In this document: piece after piece, positions 8,917 to 18,464 of the stretch | How positions within the stretch are numbered: the stretch's first letter is position 1 | Layout of the letters: the number at the start of each line of letters is the position of its first letter | Assembly: GCF_030503855.1 (NCBI RefSeq) | Contig: NZ_CP129971.1 | Coordinates: forward strand, 1,433,501-1,497,500 | Direction of reading: 5' to 3' | Length of the DNA: 64,000 nucleotides | Source of the DNA: Marivirga salinae | GTDB taxonomy: Bacteria > Bacteroidota > Bacteroidia > Cytophagales > Cyclobacteriaceae | Made by a program: the position numbers and the translations under genes | Notes under the pieces: model-generated | Database searches by the model: none | What the model saw: the letters and a program-made list of their open reading frames with translations, nothing else | Told to the model about the DNA's origin: nothing

Positions 8917-9633
8917 ATGATGAAAATGTTTTTCCTAAAAGGGAAGCATTTGAGCTTTCCTTTTTTCTTTATAATGCTATTCAGCTTTGGACTGGATGTT
9001 TTTTCCCAATCCAAGGAAATTGGAGGGGGCATAGCCAGCTTTAATTATACTGGAGATCTTATACGCACTTATTCTGTTAATAATCAATCCATTGCAGGGA
9101 ATTTATTTTATGTGAGAAATTTCGAAGATGGTTGGAGTGGTAAATTAAATTTTGCTGCAGGTCGTATAAAAGGAAGTGATCAAAACCCTATTGATCCACA
9201 AGCTGAAGTTAGAAATGCTGGCTTTCAAGATTTTTTGACCGAAATTTCTGGTCAAGCAGTTTATGAATTCCTCGATTTTAGATCTGATAGAGCTTTAGTG
9301 GATTTTACACCATACTTAACAGTGGGTGCTGGTTTCTTTTTGATTAACAGAGCTGAAAAAAATGCAAACTATAGTGATATACAATTAATGATTCCTTTTG
9401 GGGGAGGTATAAAATATAGTGTGAGCCCTCTTTGGACTATTAATTTTGAATTTTCTGCCAGGAAGTTATTTTTTGATTATTTAGATAATATTTCGCAGGA
9501 GGATGTTACTGATAAAAGAAATTCCGATTTCCAGTATGGGGATTGGAATGACAATGACTGGTACTATTTTACCGGCCTTACTCTAAGCTACACATTTTGG
9601 GGTGTAGACTGCCCCGTTCCTTTAAAAAAATAA
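8917..9633 (+). CDS. DUF6089/PorG-like outer-membrane protein
   Basis: A 238-residue beta-barrel protein with an N-terminal signal peptide (LSFPFFFIMLFSFGLDVFSQ). It shares strand motifs with the preceding gene (EIGGGIASFNYTGDL, KLNFAAGRIKGSD, FFDYLDNIS), marking a tandem duplication. The length and the position directly upstream of uppS-bamA-skp match PorG (the T9SS component near bamA in Porphyromonas gingivalis), so this is the better PorG candidate. PorG is an outer-membrane partner of the periplasmic PorK/N ring; that role is transferred by family and synteny, not shown here. Confidence 0.8.
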   Translation: MMKMFFLKGKHLSFPFFFIMLFSFGLDVFSQSKEIGGGIASFNYTGDLIRTYSVNNQSIAGNLFYVRNFEDGWSGKLNFAAGRIKGSDQNPIDPQAEVRNAGFQDFLTEISGQAVYEFLDFRSDRALVDFTPYLTVGAGFFLINRAEKNANYSDIQLMIPFGGGIKYSVSPLWTINFEFSARKLFFDYLDNISQEDVTDKRNSDFQYGDWNDNDWYYFTGLTLSYTFWGVDCPVPLKK

Positions 9634-9711
9634 TACTTGATTTTTCTCATAGGTTTAGTAATAACTAGGATTTTTGTACCTTGCGCTCTTATTTCGAGCA
9701 GCTGATTGTAG

Positions 9712-10440
9712 ATGGAAAAAAATTTGGATAAAAACAATTTACCAAAGCATGTGTCCGTTATTATGGACGGTAATGGAAGATGGGCTAAGAAACAGGGTGC
9801 AGCTAGAGTTTTTGGTCATAAAAATGCTATTAAAGCGGTTCGTGATACAGTTGAAGGTTGTGCTGAATTGGGGATTTCTCATTTAAGTCTTTATGCATTC
9901 TCAACTGAAAACTGGGGACGACCAAAAAATGAAGTGGATGCATTAATGCAGTTGTTAGTTTCTACTATTAAAAGTGAAATGAAAACACTGATGAAAAATG
10001 ATGTCAGGTTGTCTTCCATAGGTGATATAGAGAATTTGCCCGGTAAATGTTATAAGGAATTAAAAAGTGCAAAAGAGCAAACGGCTCAAAACAAAGGTTT
10101 AAATTTAATTTTAGCTTTAAATTATAGTGGTAAATGGGATATTTCCCAAGCTTGTAGAAAAGCATTGGTAGCCTGTCAAAATGGAGATTTGTCAGAAAAA
10201 GATTTGACGGATTCAAAATTTGAAAGCTTCTTATCTACAGCTAATATACCGGATCCAGAATTATTAATCAGGACTAGTGGTGAATTCAGGATTAGTAATT
10301 TTATGCTATGGCAATTGGCTTATACTGAAATATATATTACCGAAGTCCTTTGGCCGGATTTCAGAAAAGAACATTTAATAAATGCATTGCGCAACTACCA
10401 AACAAGAGAAAGAAGATTCGGAAAAGTAATAAGTGAATGA
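9712..10440 (+). CDS. uppS: Isoprenyl transferase (undecaprenyl-PP synthase)
   Basis: UppS is the cis-prenyltransferase that extends farnesyl-PP with isopentenyl-PP to undecaprenyl-PP, the lipid carrier for peptidoglycan and O-antigen. The 242-residue protein has the catalytic motif VIMDGNGRWAKKQG (residues ~16-29), SLYAFSTENWGRP near residue 62, and the C-terminal signature LLIRTSGEFRISNF followed by YTEIYIT. Length is standard. Its stop overlaps the bamA start (ATGA), so the envelope genes are coupled. Confidence 0.95.
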   Translation: MEKNLDKNNLPKHVSVIMDGNGRWAKKQGAARVFGHKNAIKAVRDTVEGCAELGISHLSLYAFSTENWGRPKNEVDALMQLLVSTIKSEMKTLMKNDVRLSSIGDIENLPGKCYKELKSAKEQTAQNKGLNLILALNYSGKWDISQACRKALVACQNGDLSEKDLTDSKFESFLSTANIPDPELLIRTSGEFRISNFMLWQLAYTEIYITEVLWPDFRKEHLINALRNYQTRERRFGKVISE

Positions 10441-13103
10441 TACGAAATTTATTAATGTTATTAAATTTCCTGCTTATGTCGCAGGTAATGGTGGCGCAAA
10501 TCAACCCATCACTTGATTATAGTAAACCTAGAAAATACGAAGTTGCCGAAGTGGTGACTAATGGCCTAGAATATCTTGATGAAGGAGCTGTTATAGCGAT
10601 AACTGGAATCAGGGTAGGAGATAGGATTGATATTCCTGGAGATGATATTTCTTTTGCCATTAAAAAAATGTGGAAACAAGGCCTGTTTGCAGATATTGAA
10701 GTGCAATATGAAATTGTTTCTGAAGGTAAGGTAAAACTGATCTTAGAATTGACAGAAAGACCAAGACTCACTAGGTTTAGCTTTGACGGTATTAAAAAAT
10801 CAAAAGAATCTGAAGTTTCGGATGAATTGAGTTTAGTTAAAGGGAGAATTTTAACTGACGCATCCATTAAAAATGCTGAACTAAATATTATTAAATATTT
10901 TAAAGGTAAAGGATTTTTGAATATTGAAGTGAGTTCTGAACAAAAACCAGATGAAGTAATGTCAAATGGTGTAGAGCTTGTTTTCAAGATCGATAAGAAG
11001 AAAAAAGTTAAAATTGAAGATTTGTATATTGTTGGAAATTCAGCATTTGGTGATAGAAGAATAAAAGGACAACTAAAAAATACAAGAGAGCGATTAAGGT
11101 TCACTTTATTTGAAGATATTGTGAGTAGGGCTATTCATTCCAAACCAAAACATTGGTTCAGATTCTTTGCTAAACAAGATTCTGTGGAGCTGTCTCGAGC
11201 TTTAGATTATTTTGGAGAGCATGTGAATGTAAACTTCTTTAAATCGTCTAAACTAGTGAAATCTGAATATGAGGAGGATAAAAGTGCGATTATCGACTTC
11301 TATAACAGTAAAGGATATCGTGATGCTGAAATCACCTATGACAGTATTTTTAATGAAGGTGGTAATATAGCTATTGAAATTGGTGTTCATGAAGGTAAGA
11401 AATATTATTTCAGAGATATTAATTGGACAGGTAACTTCACCTACAATGATGAAGTATTAAGTTCTGTATTAAATATTGATAAAGGGGATGTTTATAATCT
11501 AGAGAAAATCAATCGTAAGCTTAATTATGATCCTACAGGCAATGATATTAGCTCATTGTATATGGATAATGGATATTTATTCTTTAATGTGACCCCTGTT
11601 GAAGTAAATGTGGAAAGTGATTCTATTGATTTAGAATTGAGAGTTTATGAAGGAGCGCAAGCCACAATTAATAAGGTTACCATCTCTGGTAATACAAGAA
11701 CAAATGATCATGTAGTTTTAAGAGAATTAAGAACCATTCCAGGAGAAAAATTTAGTCGTGAAAAATTGATAAGAACTCAGAGAGAGTTATCTCAATTGGG
11801 TTATTTTAACCCTGAAACAGTTAATCCAACCCCAGTGCCAAATCCGAATGATGGAACAGTTGATATCAACTGGGAACTAGAAGAAGTTTCAAATGATCAA
11901 ATCCAACTTTCTGGTGGTTGGGGTGGTTTTATAGGCTTTGTAGGTAGTTTAGGAGTTACTTTTAACAACTTTTCTATTAATAACTTCCTTGATTTTGGAA
12001 ACTGGGATCCACTTCCTGTTGGAGATGGACAGGTACTTTCATTGCAATTTCAAGCCAATGGCCGTCAGTATCAAAGTTATAATGCTTCATTCACTGAACC
12101 TTGGTTAGGAGGTAAGAAACCTAATGCACTTACAATTGGTGGTAGTTATTCAAATCAAGGAGAATTTGCTGACTGGAGAAATCCAAGATCAGGAATTGCA
12201 GGTTCTTTTAAAATCTTCAGAGGATTTGTCAGTCTTGCTAGAAGATTGAAATGGCCTGATAATTATTTTACTTTGGCTAATTCATTAGAATATAATAGAT
12301 ATACTTTAAATAACTCTTTAAGATTCGGTCGGCAAATAGGTTGTTCAGATTGTGAAGCTAATAACTTCAATTTCAAAACCACTATTGCTCGTAATAGTAT
12401 AGATAATCCTATTTTCCCAAGAAGTGGTTCAAAAATTAGTTTAGCTGTTTCTCTCACTCCGCCATATAGTTTACTGAATAATAAAGATTATAGTGAACTT
12501 TCATTTGAACAGAGTATCAATTTCTTAGAATTTAATAAATGGATGTTTGATGCTTCATTCTTTAATCAGGTAGTAGGTGATTTAGTTATTAATACTAGAG
12601 CTAATTTTGGTATAATTGCTAGCTATGGTGATAAAGTAGGTGTTGGGCCATTTGAACGATTTATACTTGGTGGATCAGGATTAGCTGGTGGACAAGGCTT
12701 TATTTTAGGAAGCGACATTATTGCACTTAGAGGATATGAAGATAATTCTCTTCGCCCTACTGAATTAGTACAAAGTTTTGAACAAGGCGAAGTGAGTACA
12801 AGACAGATTTCAGGTGGAACTATATATAATAAATTTGTAATGGAGATGAGATATCCTATATCTTTAAATCCTTCTGCCACTATATATATACTAGGATTTG
12901 GAGAAGCTGGTAATACTTGGACTGGTTTTGATAAATATAATCCATATGATTTAAAACGTTCTGCTGGTGTAGGTGCGAGAATTTTTATGCCTGCATTTGG
13001 TACTATTGGTATTGATTGGGGCTATGGTTTTGACAATACACCAGGAACAAATAATACAAGTGGTGGACAAATTCACTTTACAATTGGTAATCAACAAAGA
13101 TAA
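10437..13103 (+). CDS. bamA: Outer-membrane protein assembly factor BamA
   Basis: BamA is the essential outer-membrane insertase that folds beta-barrel proteins. The 888-residue precursor starts with a signal peptide (LLMLLNFLLMSQVMVAQ), then about five POTRA repeats to roughly residue 485 (for example IEDLYIVGNSAFGDRRIKG and ATINKVTISGNTRTNDHVVL, the last containing the GNxRT motif), then a 16-strand barrel of ~390 residues (GGWGGFIGFVGSLGVTFNN to the C-terminal GGQIHFTIGNQQR). The neighbours are two Skp-type chaperones that deliver barrel clients. It overlaps uppS by four bases. Confidence 0.95.
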   Translation: MIRNLLMLLNFLLMSQVMVAQINPSLDYSKPRKYEVAEVVTNGLEYLDEGAVIAITGIRVGDRIDIPGDDISFAIKKMWKQGLFADIEVQYEIVSEGKVKLILELTERPRLTRFSFDGIKKSKESEVSDELSLVKGRILTDASIKNAELNIIKYFKGKGFLNIEVSSEQKPDEVMSNGVELVFKIDKKKKVKIEDLYIVGNSAFGDRRIKGQLKNTRERLRFTLFEDIVSRAIHSKPKHWFRFFAKQDSVELSRALDYFGEHVNVNFFKSSKLVKSEYEEDKSAIIDFYNSKGYRDAEITYDSIFNEGGNIAIEIGVHEGKKYYFRDINWTGNFTYNDEVLSSVLNIDKGDVYNLEKINRKLNYDPTGNDISSLYMDNGYLFFNVTPVEVNVESDSIDLELRVYEGAQATINKVTISGNTRTNDHVVLRELRTIPGEKFSREKLIRTQRELSQLGYFNPETVNPTPVPNPNDGTVDINWELEEVSNDQIQLSGGWGGFIGFVGSLGVTFNNFSINNFLDFGNWDPLPVGDGQVLSLQFQANGRQYQSYNASFTEPWLGGKKPNALTIGGSYSNQGEFADWRNPRSGIAGSFKIFRGFVSLARRLKWPDNYFTLANSLEYNRYTLNNSLRFGRQIGCSDCEANNFNFKTTIARNSIDNPIFPRSGSKISLAVSLTPPYSLLNNKDYSELSFEQSINFLEFNKWMFDASFFNQVVGDLVINTRANFGIIASYGDKVGVGPFERFILGGSGLAGGQGFILGSDIIALRGYEDNSLRPTELVQSFEQGEVSTRQISGGTIYNKFVMEMRYPISLNPSATIYILGFGEAGNTWTGFDKYNPYDLKRSAGVGARIFMPAFGTIGIDWGYGFDNTPGTNNTSGGQIHFTIGNQQR

Positions 13104-13109
13104 ATTGGT

Positions 13110-13652
13110 ATGAGATTTGTTAATGTCCTTATAACAATTGTAATTTTAGGCTTGAGCTCGCAAATGGCGAACGCTCAAAAATTTGGGTATGTCGATTCAA
13201 AATTCATTTTGAGTAAAATGCCTGAGTATAATGAGGCGAAACAAGAAATTGATGCTTTAACTTCTGCTTGGCAAAATGAAATAAAAGGTATGCGTAAAGA
13301 GATTGAATCAATGTACGCAGAATTAAAAGCTGAGGAGGTTCTTTTGACTAAAGAGTTGAAAAATGAACGCTTAGCCAAAATTGAAAAGAAGGAGAAAGAA
13401 GTTGAAGAATATCAAAATAAAGTTTTTGGTTTTGACGGCTTACTTTTTTTGAAAAAGAAGGAATTGGTAAAGCCTGTACAGGATAAAGTTTTTGATGCCG
13501 TTGAAGTGGTAGCCAAAAAAGAAAGATTACAAATTGTATTTGATAAAGCAGGTGAACTTATAATGATTTATACCGACCCTGTACATGATTATACTGATTT
13601 GGTATTAGAAGAATTAGGATTGATTGACGATAACGATTTAAATAAAAATTAA
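13110..13652 (+). CDS. OmpH/Skp family periplasmic chaperone
   Basis: A 180-residue exported protein with a signal peptide (residues ~1-22, ending ANA) and the Skp/OmpH layout: a small beta strand FGYVDSKFILSKMPEY, a long charged coiled coil (residues ~45-120, rich in K and E) and a closing beta strand RLQIVFDKAGELIMIYTDP. Skp trimers hold unfolded outer-membrane proteins in the periplasm and hand them to BamA, whose gene ends six bases upstream. The first of two tandem skp copies. Confidence 0.93.
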   Translation: MRFVNVLITIVILGLSSQMANAQKFGYVDSKFILSKMPEYNEAKQEIDALTSAWQNEIKGMRKEIESMYAELKAEEVLLTKELKNERLAKIEKKEKEVEEYQNKVFGFDGLLFLKKKELVKPVQDKVFDAVEVVAKKERLQIVFDKAGELIMIYTDPVHDYTDLVLEELGLIDDNDLNKN

Positions 13653-13662
13653 AATTAGACAG

Positions 13663-14193
13663 ATGAAAAAGGGATTAATATTAATTTTAGCTTTGGGCTT
13701 ATTTTATTCAGCAAGTGCTCAAGAGACAAAAATAGGATTTACTAATGCTGATTATGTTTTGAGCTTGATGCCAGAATCTAAAGAGGTACAATCTCAAGTT
13801 GAAGCTTATGAAAAGCAATTTTCAAACTCTATTCAACAGAAATATCAGGATTTTCAAGCGCAAGTAGCTGAATATCAGCAAAACGCTCCTACAATGACTG
13901 AGCAAGTTAGAGCCGAGAAAGAGCAAGAATTGCAAGGTTTACAGCAATCATTGCAAAAGTTTCAACAGGATGCTGAGCAGTCTATAGCTCGTAAGCAACA
14001 GGAGTTGTATCAGCCGCTATATGAGAAAATTCAAGGAGCAATTGATAAGGTAGCTGCTGAAAATGGTTATACACACGTTTTAAGAGCAGAAGCTTTATTA
14101 TATATTGCTGATGAAGATACAGGTGATATTTCAGAGTTGGTATTAAATAAATTGGGTGTTGAAGCTCCTGATGCTTCGGCAACTGACGAATAA
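13663..14193 (+). CDS. OmpH/Skp family periplasmic chaperone
   Basis: A 176-residue second Skp-like chaperone starting ten bases after the first. Signal peptide GLILILALGLFYSASAQ, then IGFTNADYVLSLMPES, a glutamine-rich coiled coil (residues ~40-115), and the closing strand YTHVLRAEALLYIADE. It is more Q-rich and less basic than its neighbour, so the two likely differ in client preference; that is inference. The operon ends at the hairpin terminator just downstream. Confidence 0.93.
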   Translation: MKKGLILILALGLFYSASAQETKIGFTNADYVLSLMPESKEVQSQVEAYEKQFSNSIQQKYQDFQAQVAEYQQNAPTMTEQVRAEKEQELQGLQQSLQKFQQDAEQSIARKQQELYQPLYEKIQGAIDKVAAENGYTHVLRAEALLYIADEDTGDISELVLNKLGVEAPDASATDE

Positions 14194-14245
14194 TCATCAT
14201 GGAAAACATATTAAATTTCTATTTAACGGAAATTTGTTGAAATTA

Positions 14246-14274
14246 GCCCTGAATTTATTCAGGGCTTTTTTTTT
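14246..14274 (+). terminator. Rho-independent terminator of the bamA-skp operon
   Basis: A perfect 8-bp stem GCCCTGAA / TTCAGGGC with a TTTA loop is followed by nine T residues. This is a textbook intrinsic terminator, 52 bases past the second skp stop. Confidence 0.93.
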
Positions 14275-14307
14275 AACCTTTCCAAAGTTCTGAACCTTGG
14301 AAAGGTT
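14275..14307. repeat. Inverted repeat after the terminator
   Basis: An 11-bp perfect inverted repeat AACCTTTCCAA / TTGGAAAGGTT encloses 11 bases (the loop itself partly continues the pairing). It begins right after the T tract of the terminator and ends 20 bases before the ldcA start. It could be a second hairpin protecting the mRNA end, a leader element of ldcA, or a dispersed palindromic repeat. Confidence 0.6.
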
Positions 14308-14327
14308 TTCTTGATAAAAATTTATTT

Positions 14328-15236
14328 ATGATACAAAACCCTTCTTTCCTTAGTGAAAATGATTTGATTCTTGTCATAAGCCCATCAGGAGTGGTGGATG
14401 AAGATGTGGTTACAAAAGGAGCTGCTATTTTAAAAAATGCAGGTTTTCAAGTTGAAATTTCACCTAATGCCTTTAATCCTCATTTTAAGTTTGGTGCCAA
14501 ACATCAAGAAAGGCTTTCCGACTTACAATTTGCTTTAGACAATAAAGAGGCAAAAGCTATTTATTGTGCCAGAGGAGGTTTCGGAATTACTCATATTATT
14601 GATTCCTTAGATTGGACTCAATTTAAGAAAAATCCAAAATGGATAATTGGCTTTAGTGATATCACGGCACTATTGCATAATGCTTTTCAAAATGGATATT
14701 ATTCTTTACATGCGAGTGTTTTGCAAGGCTTGCCAAAACTATCAACAGAGTATCAGAAGCATTTGATTGATACATTATCAGGAGATATCAAGGCTTTAAA
14801 AGCTGAAAGTTCTTTTCATAAATCAGGATCAGCTAATGGCCAATTAATCGGGGGGAACTTATCCTTATTGATTCATCAAATTGGGACCCAAACAGAGTTA
14901 GATTATTCCAATAAAATTCTTTTTATAGAGGAAGTAGCGGAACCATTATATCATATTGACCGCATGATGTTACAGTTAAAGAGAGCGGGTAAATTAAAAG
15001 GCTTGGCTGGCCTGGTAGTTGGCCTATTTACCAATCTATCTGAGGACAAATCAATTTATGGCCAATCAGTAGAGGAAATTATTTTGGACCATTGCAAAGA
15101 TTACGATTTTCCGATTGGTTTTAATTTTCCATTTGGGCATGGGGAAGATAATGTGCCTTTGGTTCATGGGGCAGAGGTAGGTTTTGAAGTGGAAGGAAAG
15201 GAAGCTTATTTGAAATATCTAATTGATAATACATAA
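14328..15236 (+). CDS. ldcA: LD-carboxypeptidase
   Basis: A 302-residue S66-family peptidase, which removes the terminal D-alanine from tetrapeptide stems during peptidoglycan recycling. Visible motifs: ISPSG near the N terminus, CARGGFGITHII, GFSDITALLHN holding the nucleophilic serine (about residue 107), FIEEVAEPLY with the catalytic glutamate, and FPFGHGEDNVPL with the catalytic histidine near residue 270. No signal peptide, so it is cytosolic as expected. Symbol is by family. Confidence 0.93.
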   Translation: MIQNPSFLSENDLILVISPSGVVDEDVVTKGAAILKNAGFQVEISPNAFNPHFKFGAKHQERLSDLQFALDNKEAKAIYCARGGFGITHIIDSLDWTQFKKNPKWIIGFSDITALLHNAFQNGYYSLHASVLQGLPKLSTEYQKHLIDTLSGDIKALKAESSFHKSGSANGQLIGGNLSLLIHQIGTQTELDYSNKILFIEEVAEPLYHIDRMMLQLKRAGKLKGLAGLVVGLFTNLSEDKSIYGQSVEEIILDHCKDYDFPIGFNFPFGHGEDNVPLVHGAEVGFEVEGKEAYLKYLIDNT

Positions 15237-15310
15237 AATAACTTGCCATTATAATAATTTAAACTTTTAGCAGTTTTTATCTGAACTTTACGAACCAACT
15301 ATCAACCTAA

Positions 15311-17185
15311 ATGAAACCATTTATTTCATTGTTAATTTCTAGTCTTTTATTAATACTGCTTAGCTCAGAAAGTTTATTTAGCCAAAAGATAGATCTTAAA
15401 ATACAGGCTTTCGGTACAAAGGAAGCAATCCCTTATGCACATGCAAGAATTGTGGGTTCCAATACTGGTGGAGTAGCCAATGCTGAAGGTATATTGCAGT
15501 TGCTAATTTCAGATAAACAGAATGATAATAAAGTCTTATTTTCAGCTGTTGGCTTTCAGCCCTTAGAAGTCCCAGTGGCTCAATTGATTAATAAAAAAAC
15601 GGTTTTCTTAAAGGAGGCAGTTATAGCATTAGATCAGATAACCGTGCGGTATGTAGATCAAGCAAAAAAGCTCGTTAGCAAGGCGATCGATAATATTTCA
15701 GTGAATTACCCTTCGGACAACCAGTTTCTTTATGGTTTTTATAGGGAATCTGCATTTGCTGATACGTCATATCAGCAAGTTTATTATCAATTGGAAGCTT
15801 ATACGAAAACATTGAAAACATCTTACAGTGAGAATACTAGTAACGGACATGTATTAATTGAAAAAGGTAGGCTTAAAAAGAGTCAACTAAATGACAGCCT
15901 GTTTGTAAAATTTTATAGTGGTCCGCATCTCCCTCATCGAATGGATTACATAAAAAAGAGAATTTCAGTTTTTGATCGAAAGAAAATGGATCAATTTGAA
16001 TTTGAGATACTTGACACCTTGATGTATCAAGGAAAAAAACTGTTTGAAGTGGGCTATACTGGAAGAAATAAGGGCATAGGGTACAATAAAATTTACATCC
16101 AGGATTCCACATATGCAATCACCAAATTAATCTTTGTGAAAAAATTCAATGAAGAGGATGATCCTTTTAGCCTGTTCAATTCAAAGAATGAAAGAATTAA
16201 AAATGATATTACAGTAGAGTATGTCCCACGTAAAAAGGAATGGATTTTAGGAAGAATAACATACGAAACAGCTTTTAAAAATGAGGATAATAAGGAAGCT
16301 TATGTTGTAGCTGAATATGCTACTCAAACCTGCGAAAACACAACTGAAAACAGCATACCTTATGAGAACAGATTTTTTTATAGAGACATTACTTATGATT
16401 TTGTTTCTTCAATGGATAGTAGTTTTTGGCAGCAGCAAAGTATATTAATACCTGAAAAATCAAGCCCATATTTATTTAATGATTCAGTAAATTTTGATCT
16501 TAAGAAGTCAAAACTAGATAAGAAGTTAGATATCTTTAGAAAATTCACATCCTCAGTTTATATTGGCTATCGACTCATAAATTTCCAATCGAGAGAAGTT
16601 GATATTACTATTGATGAATTGACATATAGTGGCAATTACAATCAGCCCAATGATTATAGCATTGTTTTTGGGAATAGTATAGCTTATAATTTCCGGAATA
16701 ATTGGTATGTAGATTTGAAAATGCATAGTTCAATTAGTAACAGTAAATATAATAGTGTGAATTCGGGGGTATATTATCAGAAAAATTTAAATCCTGGAGG
16801 AAGACCATTTCATTTAACAACTGGTTTTTCTCTGCAATACAACAATTATAATTCGCATCTTTCCAAAGTAAATAGTTCATCGGACTTTAAGATTGGATAT
16901 AAAAAATTCAATAGTAGTGAAATAGATATTTTTGCATCGACCAGAGAATTCGCATTGAGTCCTTTTGTTCAGATTGGTTTGGATATTAATCCACAAATCA
17001 AAATCTTCACAGGTTTTAGTCATCCAGTATCCATCATTCAAAATGAAGGGGTACTAATTAAGGAAAAAGGAGATTTGATAAACCAAAAGAAATTTATCCG
17101 CTCTAGCAATATTCCTTTTAATGAAATCTCAAATACTCCATTCAAAAATTATTTATTCACAATTGGAGGTAGTTTTAGGCTCTGA
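15311..17185 (+). CDS. Carboxypeptidase-like regulatory domain outer-membrane protein
   Basis: A 624-residue exported protein with a signal peptide (LLILLSSESLFSQ), then a CarboxypepD_reg-like beta-sandwich at residues ~25-105 (VGSNTGGVANAEGILQLLIS, ALDQITVRYVDQAKKLVSKAIDNI). The remaining ~500 residues are rich in Y, F and N with strand-like patterns toward the C terminus (VYIGYRLINFQSREVDITI and similar), suggesting a surface or barrel-associated domain of the DUF5686-like type. It resembles the starts of TonB-dependent receptors but lacks plug and full barrel. Function unknown. Confidence 0.75.
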   Translation: MKPFISLLISSLLLILLSSESLFSQKIDLKIQAFGTKEAIPYAHARIVGSNTGGVANAEGILQLLISDKQNDNKVLFSAVGFQPLEVPVAQLINKKTVFLKEAVIALDQITVRYVDQAKKLVSKAIDNISVNYPSDNQFLYGFYRESAFADTSYQQVYYQLEAYTKTLKTSYSENTSNGHVLIEKGRLKKSQLNDSLFVKFYSGPHLPHRMDYIKKRISVFDRKKMDQFEFEILDTLMYQGKKLFEVGYTGRNKGIGYNKIYIQDSTYAITKLIFVKKFNEEDDPFSLFNSKNERIKNDITVEYVPRKKEWILGRITYETAFKNEDNKEAYVVAEYATQTCENTTENSIPYENRFFYRDITYDFVSSMDSSFWQQQSILIPEKSSPYLFNDSVNFDLKKSKLDKKLDIFRKFTSSVYIGYRLINFQSREVDITIDELTYSGNYNQPNDYSIVFGNSIAYNFRNNWYVDLKMHSSISNSKYNSVNSGVYYQKNLNPGGRPFHLTTGFSLQYNNYNSHLSKVNSSSDFKIGYKKFNSSEIDIFASTREFALSPFVQIGLDINPQIKIFTGFSHPVSIIQNEGVLIKEKGDLINQKKFIRSSNIPFNEISNTPFKNYLFTIGGSFRL

Positions 17186-17281
17186 TTTTCTTTGATAAGA
17201 GATTTTTTTAGCAAAAATTAGAAGGGTTTTAGAATAAAAGCTGAAGATGCAAACAAGAGTTTTTTATATGTATTTATTGAC

Positions 17282-18460
17282 TTACCCCAATAAAAACCCA
17301 GCAAGCAACCCAATCAACACCACATAAGGAGCAGGAATTTTGGTAAATAGCAAGATGGCTACAGTTCCTATTATCAAACTAAAATTAAGCATGGTATTCT
17401 GTACCGGCTCAAAAAGTAAGAAAATAGCCGCTACCACCATCCCAGAACTGACGGCTGTAATACCTTCCAATGAGGCTTTAATAATCCTGAATTTTTTCAA
17501 TTGATCCCAAAACCTGATCAGGAAAATCATCATTAAAGTGCCGGGAACGAATATTCCGACTGCTGCTAAAAATCCGCCTAAAATTTCTCCCCAAACGCCA
17601 TATTCTCGCATGGAAAGTGCGCCTATATAACTGGCAAATGAAAAAGTTGGGCCAGGTATGGCTTGCGCTATGGCAAAACCGCTTAGAAATTCTGATGAAG
17701 AGAGATAGTCTTTAAAATCTACAAACTCAGTATAGAGAAAGGGTACTAGCACTTGGCCGCCACCAAATATCAAACTTCCATTTCTATAAAAATTTTCTAA
17801 GAGGCGAATAGGTAAAGATTGTGTAAAAAGTCCGATTACCGCAATTAGAACCAAAACACTGATCCAGATGATCAAGGCCGTCCATCTAATCTTGATTTTC
17901 TCTTTTTCTTCTATGGGCTGGGCTTTGTATTTGAAAGCAGTAATAAATCCACCTGCTAAAATCAATGCTGGAAATAAATAAGGCGAATTAATCCAAACTG
18001 AAATAGCAGCAGATAAAACTAATAATATTACACTGGTTTTCGTATGAATAACTTTTTTGACAATCCGATATGCTGCAGCTGCCACGAATCCGACTGCAAT
18101 GGGCTGCACAAAGGTCAGAAAGTGGGTCGACAATTCTTTTTCATCAATGTTGGACATTAATATCCCGAAGCCGGTCATTAAAGCAACCCCTGGAATAGCC
18201 CAGACAAATAAGGTCAAAAAGGCAAAAGGTGCTCCTCCTATTTTAACTGCCAATCCGGTTAGGATTTGAGTAGAAGAAGGCCCTGGCAACATTTGACACA
18301 GGGCATTCATTTCTATCAATTCTTTTTCGGTTAGGTAGCCTCTTTTATGAACCAAATGGTCTAAGAAAAACGCAAAATGAGCAGTAGCACCCCCAAAAGT
18401 GGTGAGAGATAGGATAAAAATATCCTTCAGATAGATCAGGTATCGGATATTCCTAACCAT
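17282..18460 (-). CDS. chrA: Chromate transporter ChrA family
   Basis: A 392-residue inner-membrane protein of the long-chain CHR family, with two homologous six-segment halves. Each half has the family PGP motif: LPGPSSTQILTGLA near residue 53 and AIPGPTFSFASYIG near residue 265; the N-terminal FGGATAHFAFF is also typical. CHR proteins export chromate using the proton gradient; some members transport other oxyanions, so the substrate is inferred. The gene ends convergent with the preceding plus-strand gene and its start lies four bases after the oxygenase stop, so the two minus genes are probably one transcript. Confidence 0.9.
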   Translation of the reverse strand: MVRNIRYLIYLKDIFILSLTTFGGATAHFAFFLDHLVHKRGYLTEKELIEMNALCQMLPGPSSTQILTGLAVKIGGAPFAFLTLFVWAIPGVALMTGFGILMSNIDEKELSTHFLTFVQPIAVGFVAAAAYRIVKKVIHTKTSVILLVLSAAISVWINSPYLFPALILAGGFITAFKYKAQPIEEKEKIKIRWTALIIWISVLVLIAVIGLFTQSLPIRLLENFYRNGSLIFGGGQVLVPFLYTEFVDFKDYLSSSEFLSGFAIAQAIPGPTFSFASYIGALSMREYGVWGEILGGFLAAVGIFVPGTLMMIFLIRFWDQLKKFRIIKASLEGITAVSSGMVVAAIFLLFEPVQNTMLNFSLIIGTVAILLFTKIPAPYVVLIGLLAGFLLG

Positions 18461-18464
18461 TAAA

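Noticed and set aside
10517..11104. A 195-codon open frame on the minus strand inside bamA
   Set aside because: It is antisense to well-supported POTRA coding sequence, has a serine- and leucine-rich composition typical of shadow frames, and lacks any motif. Similar shadows inside sucA, sucB, secA and the M1 gene were also left out.
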